NCBI RefSeq assembly: GCF_000685215.1
Contig: NZ_ARYJ01000008.1
Coordinates: 62,001-126,000 of the forward strand
DNA length: 64,000 nucleotides
Direction: 5' to 3'
Origin: Hyphomonas jannaschiana VP2
GTDB lineage: Bacteria; Pseudomonadota; Alphaproteobacteria; Caulobacterales; Hyphomonadaceae
This document shows, piece after piece, positions 16,852-25,286 of this stretch. The position numbers were made by a program, and so were the translations under genes. The first letter of the stretch is position 1; the number at the start of each line of letters is the position of its first letter. The notes beneath the pieces were generated by a model. That model was not told the DNA's origin. It did no database searches and saw only the letters and a list, made by a program, of their open reading frames with translations.

Positions 16852-17481
16852 ATGTCCGACGTATCTGGCGCCACAACACAAACCATCGGCAGCGAGTTCA
16901 ATGCATTCATCAAACTGCTGACCGCTCAGATCAGAAACCAGGACCCGTTGTCACCGATGGACTCCACGCAGTTCGTTGACCAACTGGCGACGTTTTCGAC
17001 CCTGGAACAACAAGTTGCGTCGAATACGCATCTGGAAGGCATAGCCAGTATGATCGGCGGATTGCATTCCAGCATTCTTGCGGGCCAATGGCTGGGGGAG
17101 ACGGTCGCTATCGATACGTCGTGGGCCCCCTATTCAGGCGAAGGCGTGGACCTTGTGGTCGATATTCCGGAATCCACGGACGAAACCATCCTGAAAGTCC
17201 GGGATGCAGACGGAAACGAGATCTGGTCGAAAACTCTGGATCCTGAAGCAGGCACCTACACCTGGAATGGTGAAACCTCCACCGGAGACCAGATGGCGGA
17301 AGACGGCGTCTACCAACTGGAAATTCAGATGTACAAGGATGGTGAGCTACAGCGCACAACGTCTCCTCGCCTCATCGGAACAGTCACCGGTGTCACGGTA
17401 GATGAAAGCGGGACATTGCTGCTGGAAACGTCACTCGACCTGACCACCGAAATGGCAAACGTCGAAAAGTACAATCGCTAG
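16852..17481 (+). CDS. flgD: Hook-capping protein FlgD
   Basis: A 209-residue hook scaffold, transiently placed at the tip of the growing hook. The N-terminal export and assembly region has FIKLLTAQIRNQDPLSPMDSTQFVDQLATFSTLEQQV, the FlgD signature. The C-terminal part is the tudor/Ig-like region with VDLVVDIPESTDE and GTYTWNGETSTGD. It is co-transcribed with fliK. The gene converges on the FliL-like gene with a 29-bp gap. Confidence 0.95.
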   Translation: MSDVSGATTQTIGSEFNAFIKLLTAQIRNQDPLSPMDSTQFVDQLATFSTLEQQVASNTHLEGIASMIGGLHSSILAGQWLGETVAIDTSWAPYSGEGVDLVVDIPESTDETILKVRDADGNEIWSKTLDPEAGTYTWNGETSTGDQMAEDGVYQLEIQMYKDGELQRTTSPRLIGTVTGVTVDESGTLLLETSLDLTTEMANVEKYNR

Positions 17482-17510
17482 GTTTTATGAACGGCTATTT
17501 GCCCAGCCGA

Positions 17511-18080
17511 TTAAAGATCCTGCTGTGCAATGTCGACAATAAGGACATTCTGAATTCCTGTTGGCACCGCCTTTTGCAGGTTCATCAGAACCATGGCGCG
17601 GATGGTCTCATAGCTTTCAACATCAGTGATGTTCTCAAAAGTCCGGTCATCATTGCTGAGTTCAATCAGCGTTGTCATGATGTTGTCCCGGATCTTGGGC
17701 TCCATGGAAAACAGCTTCTGGGAAATGCTCGAGTCTGCTTCCAGGTTGATATTCAGAATGACGAGGCTCTCAACCTTCCGGTCATGCATGACCGGGACGA
17801 TAAACTCACGCGTGAACTTGAAGTAGACGACCCCTCCGGCCGCAGTATCGCTGCCATGGCCACCGCCTCCATGACCGGAAGTCTCCTTTTTTGCGCCGTG
17901 AGACTCTTTCTTCTCACTGCCATGGCTATCCGCTGCCCCGTGTCCCCCATCAGACTTTGAGGATGCCTCATGGGCGCTCGGACTGGCCGCTGCCGACAGA
18001 CCCGTCTTAACAAAATGTCCGGTAATGCCGCCGATCAGAATGCATACGACCGCGACCACTGCAGAGATGACATGCTTCAT
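17511..18080 (-). CDS. FliL-like basal-body protein with His/Gly-rich linker
   Basis: A 189-residue protein with one N-terminal membrane anchor (MKHVISAVVAVVCILIGGITGHFV), a periplasmic linker of about 50 residues containing six His among Gly, Ser and Lys, and a FliL-type domain (REFIVPVMHDRKVESLVILNINLEAD, IRDNIMTTLIELSNDD). FliL proteins ring the stator and support torque or surface sensing. It is last in the operon fliM-like-motA-helical repeat-flgF-flgG-flgA-flgH, which supports a stator or ring role. A second FliL lies at 34721-35245. Confidence 0.65.
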   Translation of the reverse strand: MKHVISAVVAVVCILIGGITGHFVKTGLSAAASPSAHEASSKSDGGHGAADSHGSEKKESHGAKKETSGHGGGGHGSDTAAGGVVYFKFTREFIVPVMHDRKVESLVILNINLEADSSISQKLFSMEPKIRDNIMTTLIELSNDDRTFENITDVESYETIRAMVLMNLQKAVPTGIQNVLIVDIAQQDL

Positions 18081-18095
18081 GCCGGTCTCCCACCC

Positions 18096-18803
18096 CTAGA
18101 ATGGCAGCACCTTGTCCAGAAGCTTCGGCACCGCTTTGCGCCCGTTGGGACCGGTTGTGTCACCCTGATTGACGTAGGAAAGCTGGGCATCGGCGATCTT
18201 GTCATATGTTACAGTGTTGGTCCGGGTAATGTCCTGGGCGCGAATGACGCCCGAGACGCTCAGATAGCGGATCTCGTTACTGACCCGTGTCTGCTGATAC
18301 CCCTGAATGATTAAGTTCCCGTTGGGCTCAACCCCGACCACGCGCGCGGCAAGTGTAAACGTGACCTTTTCAGCCCGGTTCACTGCGCCATTGCCCGCCA
18401 TATTCGAATTGCGCTTGAAGTCGATTGCTGGCGACACGCTGGCCGATCCCGGCAGCGCATTGTTCAGGACGTCCGGAAGACCCAGTAACGCATCGATGCT
18501 CATGTCTTCACTGGACCCGTGGCTGCGTGAAAGAGAACTCTTCAGGCTCGCCTGATCATCCATTTCCACAACGACGGTCAGGAGATCTCCGACAGCCTTC
18601 GCCCGGCGCATGCTAAGCAGCGCATTCGGCGAGGTTGCCCACAGGGACGGGTTTGGTTCGCTGACCGCATCCATATCAACCCCTGCCCCAGCCCACGGCC
18701 CGGCATAGAGTGGAACAGGCTCGGGTTTGGGGTCTGAAAGCGGAGACCCGGCACAAGCCGTTGCGGCAGTTGCAATCAGCGCGGTTGAAAGAAAGTTTCT
18801 CAT
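18096..18803 (-). CDS. flgH: L-ring lipoprotein FlgH
   Basis: A 235-residue outer-membrane ring protein. The signal peptide ends in the lipobox-like ATAC, which is suboptimal at -3 but followed by AGS, as in FlgH. The conserved core is visible: AKAVGDLLTVVVEMDDQASLKSSLSRSH, NRAEKVTFTLAARVVGVEPNGNLIIQG and RYLSVSGVIRAQDITRTNTV. The start at 18803 overlaps the flgA stop (ATGA); a longer start 15 bp upstream is less likely. It follows flgF-flgG-flgA in the usual order. Confidence 0.95.
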   Translation of the reverse strand: MRNFLSTALIATAATACAGSPLSDPKPEPVPLYAGPWAGAGVDMDAVSEPNPSLWATSPNALLSMRRAKAVGDLLTVVVEMDDQASLKSSLSRSHGSSEDMSIDALLGLPDVLNNALPGSASVSPAIDFKRNSNMAGNGAVNRAEKVTFTLAARVVGVEPNGNLIIQGYQQTRVSNEIRYLSVSGVIRAQDITRTNTVTYDKIADAQLSYVNQGDTTGPNGRKAVPKLLDKVLPF

Positions 18804-19210
18804 TGTGCCAATACCCATCCGCTTTCCTGAACGATGCCCTGCACCATTTGCTTCGACTGTTGATTAAGCACCGTCACCGGATCATTTACCCCCGCATCTC
18901 CGAGAGCACGGCCAGACGCCGTGATTTCCAGGCCGCCCTTGATATATTTTACCGAGACAACCTGATTGCGCCGGACGATGACAGGGGCCCGCGTGTTTTC
19001 GAACGTTATGGGCTTTCCCGCATAAACTGTGCGAAGGACTTCACGACCGACGAGAGGATCACCGGAGGCGCTTTCTCCCTCTTCAGTCATCGCATTGTAA
19101 GCCGTAACGGGATCTCCAGCTCGGATAACTTCCGAAGCGACCAGGGATGATGAACCGGCAAACGCCGCCATCACACCAAACCCGAAGGCAAACACCGACA
19201 TCATTATCAC
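18800..19210 (-). CDS. flgA: P-ring assembly chaperone FlgA
   Basis: A short FlgA of 136 residues with an N-terminal export sequence and the SAF-type domain (VIRAGDPVTAYNA, VGREVLRTVYAGKPITFENTRAPVIVRRNQVVSVKYIKGGLEITASGRAL). The C-terminal VLNQQSKQMVQGIVQESGWV is the family end. It helps FlgI assemble into the periplasmic P ring. A GTG at 19210 overlaps the flgG stop (GTGA) and has AAGGG upstream; an ATG six bases in is the alternative. Enterobacterial FlgA is larger; only the C-terminal half is kept here. Confidence 0.88.
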   Translation of the reverse strand: MIMMSVFAFGFGVMAAFAGSSSLVASEVIRAGDPVTAYNAMTEEGESASGDPLVGREVLRTVYAGKPITFENTRAPVIVRRNQVVSVKYIKGGLEITASGRALGDAGVNDPVTVLNQQSKQMVQGIVQESGWVLAQ

Positions 19211-19992
19211 TTCACCCTTGTCGTCGCCGCGAGCATTTCGTCCGAAGCGGTGATGACCTTGGAGTTGAGCTCATATCCGCGTTGAGCTTCGATCAGTTCA
19301 GAGATTTCCTTCACGACATCAACACCAGACCCTTCCAGGAAACCCTGACGGATATAACCTGCGCCCTCAGTGCCGGGCACCAGCTGGGTCGGTGTTCCAG
19401 AGGCCTCTGTTTCGCGGAACAGGTTGTCCCCCATTGCCTCAAGGCCTTTTTCATTCACGAAACGGACAAGCTGGATATTTCCGATGGCCTGCCCTTCTGT
19501 CACGCCGTCAAAATAGGCAACCACTTCGCCGTCACGGCTGATCGATATGCTCTGAGCATCATCCGGAATGATCACACCATCGGCGAGTGGGAAGCCATCC
19601 ATGGTGACAATTTCACCTGCCTGACCGCGATTGAACTTTCCATCCCGGGTATAGGCAGACTCGCCGGATGGCAGCGTGATTTCAAAATAGCCTGATCCGT
19701 CGATTGCCAGGTCCAGTTCCGCATCGGTCGGGTTCAGGGCGCCTTGCGTCAATTCCATAGAGACCGTTGACGGACGAACGCCCGTACCGATCTGTATACC
19801 GGCTGGCACCAGTGTGCCGACCTGTGACGTCGATGTTCCGGGGGTCAGGTATTGTTGGTAGACCAGATCCGAAAACTCTGCAGTCCGCGGCCGGTAAGCC
19901 GCCGTGCTCATATTCGCGATATTGTTGGAGATGACGTCGACCCGCATCTGTTGTGCGGCCATCCCTGTCGCGGCGATTTGTAGAGATTTCAC
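19207..19992 (-). CDS. flgG: Distal rod protein FlgG
   Basis: A 261-residue distal rod protein of normal length. The N-terminus MKSLQIAATGMAAQQMRVDVISNNIANMSTAAYR and the central GTGVRPSTVSMELTQGALNPTDAELDLAIDGSGYFEI are diagnostic. The C-terminal ELIEAQRGYELNSKVITASDEMLAA is the axial-protein helix. It is 35 bp downstream of flgF in the large operon that starts at the fliM-like gene. Confidence 0.97.
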   Translation of the reverse strand: MKSLQIAATGMAAQQMRVDVISNNIANMSTAAYRPRTAEFSDLVYQQYLTPGTSTSQVGTLVPAGIQIGTGVRPSTVSMELTQGALNPTDAELDLAIDGSGYFEITLPSGESAYTRDGKFNRGQAGEIVTMDGFPLADGVIIPDDAQSISISRDGEVVAYFDGVTEGQAIGNIQLVRFVNEKGLEAMGDNLFRETEASGTPTQLVPGTEGAGYIRQGFLEGSGVDVVKEISELIEAQRGYELNSKVITASDEMLAATTRVK

Positions 19993-20027
19993 GTCCTGCT
20001 CCTTCTCTTACCGGCTGTTTGCCTGTC

Positions 20028-20765
20028 TTATCCGTTGCGTACTGCGCTGATGATCTTGCTGATGCGCTGATCTTCGCGTTCAAAAAGGGCTTGTCCGGCC
20101 TCATAGGCGCGCTGCACTTCAATCATGCGCGCGACCTCCAGCACTGGAGAAACATTCGACTGCTCAAGCGCGCCCTGAACGATTTCATTGTTCTCTGCCG
20201 GCCTGTGGCCATCGGGTGCGGAAAAATAGGAATTGGAATCGCGGACTAAAGTCGCTTCCTGATCGACAGTCACAATGCCCACCTGCCCGACTTCCTGGGG
20301 TGGGAGGCCATCGCCTGCGCTGATCGTGATCGTGCCATCCGAAGCAATGCGAACCTGACTGGCATTCGGGGGGATATTGATCGGCGCGCCCCCCGCATTG
20401 AGGACCGGGCTGCCATTCATGTCCACCAGTTGGCCATCAGCGGACAGCTGGAAATGACCGGCGCGGGTCAGGCGCTGCCCTTGCTCTGTATTGACCAGGA
20501 AAAACCCGTCGCCCTGGATCGCCAGGTCCAGTTCCCCGCCGGTGATTTTCAGCGCCCCCTGCTCCATGGCAAAGCTGTGCCCAGCCAATCCGCCCATCGA
20601 CAGGGAAGAGGATTGAGATCCGGTTGCGACAAGAAACTCGCCAAAGAGCGCGCGGTCGGATTTATACCCGGTCGTGCTGGAGTTGGCGATGTTATTCGCC
20701 ACCACCTGCATTTCCTGCATCAGGCCCTGTTGACGGCCAAGCATAGCGTAAATAGCGCTCGACAT
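20028..20765 (-). CDS. flgF: Rod protein FlgF
   Basis: A 245-residue rod protein with the axial N-terminal motif (VVANNIANSSTTGYKSDRALF), the central ELDLAIQGDGFFLVNTEQGQRLTRAGHFQLSADG and the C-terminal EVARMIEVQRAYEAGQALFEREDQRI. It joins the proximal and distal rod. Its start codon overlaps the stop of the upstream helical-repeat gene by one base (TGATG), so these two unlike proteins are translationally coupled. Confidence 0.95.
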   Translation of the reverse strand: MSSAIYAMLGRQQGLMQEMQVVANNIANSSTTGYKSDRALFGEFLVATGSQSSSLSMGGLAGHSFAMEQGALKITGGELDLAIQGDGFFLVNTEQGQRLTRAGHFQLSADGQLVDMNGSPVLNAGGAPINIPPNASQVRIASDGTITISAGDGLPPQEVGQVGIVTVDQEATLVRDSNSYFSAPDGHRPAENNEIVQGALEQSNVSPVLEVARMIEVQRAYEAGQALFEREDQRISKIISAVRNG

Positions 20766-22513
20766 CAGTGCGCTCCTCCGGTGACCTGTTCTGAAGGCTG
20801 TCCAAGGACGGACGAAACCTGTCCCATGGCGAGCTTCGACTTTCTGGGCTTAGCCAACTCCCGGGCTGAGGAGCGCATCGCAAACACCCGGTCCGCTCGC
20901 TGTCTCAGGAGGGGGTCTTCCAGGGCTGCCGCCGCCGCATAGATTTCATCCGAGACAATCCACCGATTTGTCGCGGCATCCAGTTCGATCAGTGACAAGA
21001 CAGCTTCCGGGTCCATCTCCATCCGGTCTTCATAAATACGAAGACCAACCAGGTTGCCCTGCCGGATCGCACTTTGCGCGGCGAGGAGGTTGAGTGGTGC
21101 ATTTTCCGGATAAGCCTGAGCCCAATTGGTGACCGCATCATAGTCCCCCGCGCGGAACTCCAACCGTGCGAGCTCTGCGATCACGGCATCATCCGTTTCG
21201 TCCTGCTTCATCAACACACGCGTCATGGATACGAGACCGAACCGAACCGACAAGGATGCCCCGGACCGGTAAAGCTTTGTCCGCTCTGGAGCCGATGCCA
21301 AAATCCCCGGGTCCGAGACGAGTGCATTTAGCGCGGCAAGGTTCCGAAGCCGGTTATCGCTGGTCAAATCCCGTTCCAACCCTTTGATGAACTGGCGCCG
21401 GATTTCTTTTTGCGCTGGCTCATTCTGAAGTGCCGGCATGCCAGCGAGCTCCATTATCGGCTGATAGTTGGAGCTGCCACTCAGTTCCTGCAACGCATAC
21501 TGAAGGCTAGCGGCCAGCGCCCGGTCATCTCCTGTCTGGCCGAACTTCTTCATCAGTTCGCCCATCAGGATTTCTTCCTGCACGCTGTTCAGCGGTTTGC
21601 CATGCCGCATAAGGACGGCAAGCGCCTGCTCCTGGAATTGCGGTTCACTGAGAAATCTCCGCAAGTTCTTTTCCGCGTCGGGCCGTTGCTCCCCAAGGTC
21701 GATAATGGACTTCGCGAACTGCAATTGTGTTGTGTCAGAAATCTGGGCGGGTGTGAAATCCGCGAGGAGTTTCACAGGCAGAATACGTTCACCGCGCCTG
21801 TCCAGCTCCGGCACAACCATGGCGGTCAGATCGGCGCGCAAGCGAAACGGCAACTTGCGGAAGGCATTGATGCTCTCACCGAAGACGTCCACGCCCGCAT
21901 CACGATCGCTTGCCAGCAGTGCAGCGCCATACCAGATTCCCGCTTCTTCCCGGCACTCAGCGAGCTTTTGGAAGTAATCCACATCCACAGCGGTCCGGTT
22001 TTCCATCAGGCGGCTGACCTTCAGGTACGCGGTCGCCACAGGTCCGGGCGTAGATTTCAAAACCATACCAGCTTCGGAGTAGAGTCCGAGCGCGAGGTAG
22101 GCTTTGGCGAGCTCAACCCCAGCAAGTTCCTCACCTTGCCCGGGCTGCTGGCGGGCCTTCTCCTGAAAGGTGTAGATTTGCTGATAACGGTCAAACGCTT
22201 CGAATTCACCAAAGTCGAGGGGGTTTTGGCCATCGCAGTCCACCTCGACAGGAAACGGCGCTGCCTGGCGCGGCCTTACGCCGGCAGGCAGACCAGGACG
22301 ATCGGCAACCATTTCTTCCGGCGCGGCATCTACGTCCCCGGCCGGGGTCAGCAATCCCTCATCGATAGCATCGCGAACAAACTGATCCAGCTCATTCGCC
22401 AGCTGGACCGGCTTACCTTCTTCTACTTTGGACTCAGCTGTTGCGCCTTCCTGCGCCAGCGAAGCCGGCGCAAGGAGACAGCCAAGAAGCAGAAGGAGGG
22501 CAAATCGCGTCAT
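20765..22513 (-). CDS. Large periplasmic helical-repeat protein of the motor operon (MotC-like candidate)
   Basis: A 582-residue protein not assignable to a named family from sequence alone. It has a clear signal peptide (MTRFALLLLLGCLLAPASLAQ, cleavage after ASLA) and no further membrane segment. Most of the mature chain is alpha-helical with TPR-like features, such as ELAGVELAKAYLALGLYSEAGMVLKS, LARLEFRAGDYDAVTNWAQAYPENAPLNLLAAQSAIRQGN. It overlaps motA by 4 bp and flgF by 1 bp. Rhizobial MotC is a periplasmic motility protein linked to the stator genes; this could be a functional counterpart, which the MotE-like gene at 35745-36365 supports. It could also help the rod or P/L rings. Confidence 0.55.
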   Translation of the reverse strand: MTRFALLLLLGCLLAPASLAQEGATAESKVEEGKPVQLANELDQFVRDAIDEGLLTPAGDVDAAPEEMVADRPGLPAGVRPRQAAPFPVEVDCDGQNPLDFGEFEAFDRYQQIYTFQEKARQQPGQGEELAGVELAKAYLALGLYSEAGMVLKSTPGPVATAYLKVSRLMENRTAVDVDYFQKLAECREEAGIWYGAALLASDRDAGVDVFGESINAFRKLPFRLRADLTAMVVPELDRRGERILPVKLLADFTPAQISDTTQLQFAKSIIDLGEQRPDAEKNLRRFLSEPQFQEQALAVLMRHGKPLNSVQEEILMGELMKKFGQTGDDRALAASLQYALQELSGSSNYQPIMELAGMPALQNEPAQKEIRRQFIKGLERDLTSDNRLRNLAALNALVSDPGILASAPERTKLYRSGASLSVRFGLVSMTRVLMKQDETDDAVIAELARLEFRAGDYDAVTNWAQAYPENAPLNLLAAQSAIRQGNLVGLRIYEDRMEMDPEAVLSLIELDAATNRWIVSDEIYAAAAALEDPLLRQRADRVFAMRSSARELAKPRKSKLAMGQVSSVLGQPSEQVTGGAH

Positions 22514-23376
22514 GCCGCTTTTTTCAGCTCCCGAATTGCCTGTTCCACATCATCGAAACTCGGACGCACCCGGGCCGGGGCATGGCGGCGGGCAACCTCG
22601 ACCGAAATATTCACCGGGTTGTGGTGCAGATTCGACACAAGAAGACCGCCAATGGTGGCATAGAAGAAATGCTCTTCAGTCCGATTGTGCTTCACCTTGT
22701 TTGCAAACGGCCCCACGATACCGTAGGCGAGAAACACGCCAAGAAATGTTCCGACGAGAGCGCCGCCGATCATCCCACCCAGAATTTCCGGTGGCTTATC
22801 GATTGCGGCCATCGTTTTGATGACCCCCAGAACGGCGGCGACAATGCCAAGGGCCGGCAAGGCATCAGCCATATTCTGCAAGGCATGCGCGCCGTGCAGG
22901 CTGTCTTCCTGCAAGCCTTCCAGCTGCGCTTCGAGGAGTTCCTCAACCTGATGAACATTGTCGAAGTTCATGATCATTGAACGGATCGTATCGCAGATCA
23001 TTTCGACCGCCGCATGGTCCTTAAGGATCTTCGGATACTTGGCAAAAATGTCAGACTCGTTCGGCGCTTCAATATGTGGTTCGATGTCGACCGGGTTTTG
23101 CTTGAGCACATTCAGCAGCTCATGCATCAGGCAAAGCAGATCCTGATAGTCCTGCTTTTTCCATTTCGGTCCCTTGAACACGGAGACGATGTCACCGACC
23201 GTATGCTTGATCGTCGTCAGGTCGTTGGCCGCCAGAAAGGCGCCGATCGCCGCACCACCGATCATCATGCCCTCAAACGGGAGCGCATGCGTGATGATTT
23301 CCATTTTGCCGCCAGCCAACAGATAACCGCCAAAAACCATGGCAACTGTCACCAGCATCCCAATAATTGCGTTCAC
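22510..23376 (-). CDS. motA: Stator protein MotA
   Basis: A 288-residue H+-type stator subunit with four membrane segments. The conserved parts are VTVAMVFGGYLLAGGKM, FEGMMIGGAAIGAFLAAN, the cytoplasmic loop (residues about 70-175), ALPALGIVAAVLGVIKTMA with the functional Pro, and GTFLGVFLAYGIVGPFANK. MotA couples ion flow to FliG. Unusually, motA is followed by a periplasmic repeat protein and the rod genes, while motB is on the opposite strand across the fliM-like gene. Confidence 0.96.
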   Translation of the reverse strand: MNAIIGMLVTVAMVFGGYLLAGGKMEIITHALPFEGMMIGGAAIGAFLAANDLTTIKHTVGDIVSVFKGPKWKKQDYQDLLCLMHELLNVLKQNPVDIEPHIEAPNESDIFAKYPKILKDHAAVEMICDTIRSMIMNFDNVHQVEELLEAQLEGLQEDSLHGAHALQNMADALPALGIVAAVLGVIKTMAAIDKPPEILGGMIGGALVGTFLGVFLAYGIVGPFANKVKHNRTEEHFFYATIGGLLVSNLHHNPVNISVEVARRHAPARVRPSFDDVEQAIRELKKAA

Positions 23377-23416
23377 TTCTCAACTCCCCTCTAGCAATCT
23401 CCACACGGAGCGATTG

Positions 23417-24310
23417 CTAAGAATCCACGATTTCCTGCGCAAAATTTTCCGAAATTGGTGTTGTCAGCTTCAGCGCTCGCTGCCGCTTCCAGACCCCCAG
23501 TTCGCCCGAACCTATATCGACGCACCCATTCAACGTATCCGCTGACAAGGACAACTTGCCTGCGTCCGCTCCGGACAGCGGCAGCACAGTGCCGACTTCA
23601 AGCTTGGCGCACTCACCGATTGTCAGGGACAATCGGTCCAGAACGGCATCCAGGGTGGTCGTGGACGCCAGCACGCTGTCGCTGAGCGATTTACGGCTGT
23701 GATGACGGGCCTGGGCTTTATTATCGGCCGCGTCGCGCAAGCTTGATGCGATAAATTTCTGCAAATAATCAAAGGCAAATACGAACCAGACCCGGGTGAC
23801 ATCTTCATTCAGCTGCAGCTTGTATTCAATGAGCAGATAGCGGTTTGCCGCGCTGAAACTGCCAGCCGCCCCTGCCGAGTCGGCCGTCGAAGCTACCCCC
23901 TGCTCTATCCTGAACAGGCCCGCCGAGACGGATTGGGCCAGATCGAGGCCAGCCTGTTCGGCCAGCAACTTGAGAAACAGGGGCGAAGCATCAGCAAGGC
24001 TGTCGACGTCCTGGTCCATGCGGACCGCAGCATTACGGACAGCGCCGGCAGAATCCAACGCAAGGCCAGCAAGCCCTGGCGACAGATTGGCAGAGAAAAA
24101 GAATCCGGCTTCCTGGTCCAGCGTCTGCCGCGCTTCAACGCCACTGACAGTACGCCGGCTGGCGAGCGTAATATCCGGCTGAATTCCATAAGTGTCTGCC
24201 GCCCACTCACGGGTACAGGTCTGCAACTTCAGCCAGAATGACTGCAGCCGCAGCATGCTGGGTGGAATACCTGCCCCAGCTTCTATCTTTTTCCGCAGAA
24301 CTGCAGACAC
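23417..24310 (-). CDS. Divergent FliM-type switch protein with C-terminal SPOA domain
   Basis: A 297-residue protein whose C-terminal part (about 220-285: LDRLSLTIGECAKLEVGTVLPL, LSADTLNGCVDIGSGELGVWKRQRALKL) is a FliM/FliN SPOA domain; the remainder has the size of the FliM middle domain. I see no N-terminal CheY-binding motif of the LSQDEIDALL type and no GGxG FliG-binding loop. The GTG at 24310 is preferred because AGGTGG lies upstream; the ATG at 24406 lies in a TTAACCAT motif. It starts the operon that continues with motA, 40 bp downstream. No other FliM is in the window. Confidence 0.65.
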   Translation of the reverse strand: MSAVLRKKIEAGAGIPPSMLRLQSFWLKLQTCTREWAADTYGIQPDITLASRRTVSGVEARQTLDQEAGFFFSANLSPGLAGLALDSAGAVRNAAVRMDQDVDSLADASPLFLKLLAEQAGLDLAQSVSAGLFRIEQGVASTADSAGAAGSFSAANRYLLIEYKLQLNEDVTRVWFVFAFDYLQKFIASSLRDAADNKAQARHHSRKSLSDSVLASTTTLDAVLDRLSLTIGECAKLEVGTVLPLSGADAGKLSLSADTLNGCVDIGSGELGVWKRQRALKLTTPISENFAQEIVDS

Positions 24311-24473
24311 AGTTTGCCACCTATTAAAAAAACGTACCGTCCCGTTAACCAGTGATGGTCGGTGACCGGTTGAAAAACCATTAACGAGGCGGGGCAAGTT
24401 AACCATCGCCTCCGCAGCGTTCCTTCACAGCTGTCTGTTAGAGAATGCCCACTGCCTCAAATGGTTAGGGTTA
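24311..24473. promoter_or_regulatory. Divergent fliM-like/motB control region with TTAACC motifs
   Basis: Holds TTAACCAG at about 24345-24352, ATTAACG at about 24380-24386, the exact 8-mer TTAACCAT at about 24399-24406 and ATGGTTAG..GTTAATGG shortly before motB. TTAACCAT is an alphaproteobacterial CtrA-associated motif. This is the densest cluster in the window and probably controls both divergent motor operons. Confidence 0.45.
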
Positions 24474-25286
24474 ATGGGTACTAAGCAACAACCAGTCGTC
24501 CACACGACAATCATCAAGCGGAAGAAGGTCGTTAAAGCCGACGGACACCATGGTGGTGCCTGGAAGGTTGCCTATGCCGACTTCGTGACCGCGATGATGG
24601 CGTTCTTCCTTCTGATGTGGCTCCTCAACGCCACGACAGAGGAACAGCGCAAGGGTATTGCAGACTATTTCAACCCGACCATTCCGATCAGCCGCATCTC
24701 TGGCGGCGGCTCCGATGGGCTGAATGGTTCATCCATTTTCACCGAAGAAACCTACGCGAAGATGGGCACAGGCGCATCGCGCTCGAAATCCATCGACTCG
24801 CACGGGTCAAAGGACAAAACAGACGAGCGTGCGATCACTGCGCAACTGGAAGATCTCAAAAAAGGTCTCACCGAAGACGGACACCAGATTTCGGAACACA
24901 TGCTGATCAAGATGTCCCCGGAAGGAATCGTGGTGGAAATCACGGACTCTGCGCAGACTCCCCTCTTCCCGGTCGGGTCGAGTTACCCTTCCGAACTTCT
25001 GGCCGACCTGATGAGTCAGGTCGCAGGCTCGTTCGGCAGCTTTGAAAACCAGGTTAAGATCGTCGGACATACAGATAACCGCACCTACCGGAACGCCGCA
25101 GTCTACGATAACTGGAACCTGTCGGCAGATCGCGCCAACACAGCACGCCGCCTGCTGGTTCGTTCCGGTATGCCGGCTGATCGGATCCGCGAAGTGTCAG
25201 GCAAGGCGGACTCCGAACCCCTGATCCCGGACGATCCGTCCGCACCTCAGAACAGGCGAATCTCGATTACCATCCTGACCCAATAA
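24474..25286 (+). CDS. motB: Stator protein MotB
   Basis: A 270-residue stator subunit. A short basic cytoplasmic N-terminus (IIKRKKVVK) precedes a single membrane helix with the ion-binding Asp36 (YADFVTAMMAFFLLMWLLN). The plug/linker and an OmpA-like peptidoglycan-binding domain follow (VKIVGHTDN, WNLSADRANTARRLLVRSGMPADRIREVSGKADSEPL, NRRISITIL). The strand divergence from motA, with the fliM-like gene between them, is unusual. The hook gene flgE lies 82 bp downstream and may be read through. Confidence 0.96.
   Translation: MGTKQQPVVHTTIIKRKKVVKADGHHGGAWKVAYADFVTAMMAFFLLMWLLNATTEEQRKGIADYFNPTIPISRISGGGSDGLNGSSIFTEETYAKMGTGASRSKSIDSHGSKDKTDERAITAQLEDLKKGLTEDGHQISEHMLIKMSPEGIVVEITDSAQTPLFPVGSSYPSELLADLMSQVAGSFGSFENQVKIVGHTDNRTYRNAAVYDNWNLSADRANTARRLLVRSGMPADRIREVSGKADSEPLIPDDPSAPQNRRISITILTQ

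Noticed and set aside
17492-17509. CGGCT...AGCCG inverted repeat between converging flgD and FliL-like genes
   Set aside because: Five-base stem without U-run on either side; chance occurrence is likely.
24311-24406. Extension of the fliM-like gene to an ATG at 24406
   Set aside because: That ATG lies inside the TTAACCAT motif, the added 32 residues resemble no FliM N-terminus, and the GTG at 24310 has a better ribosome site.
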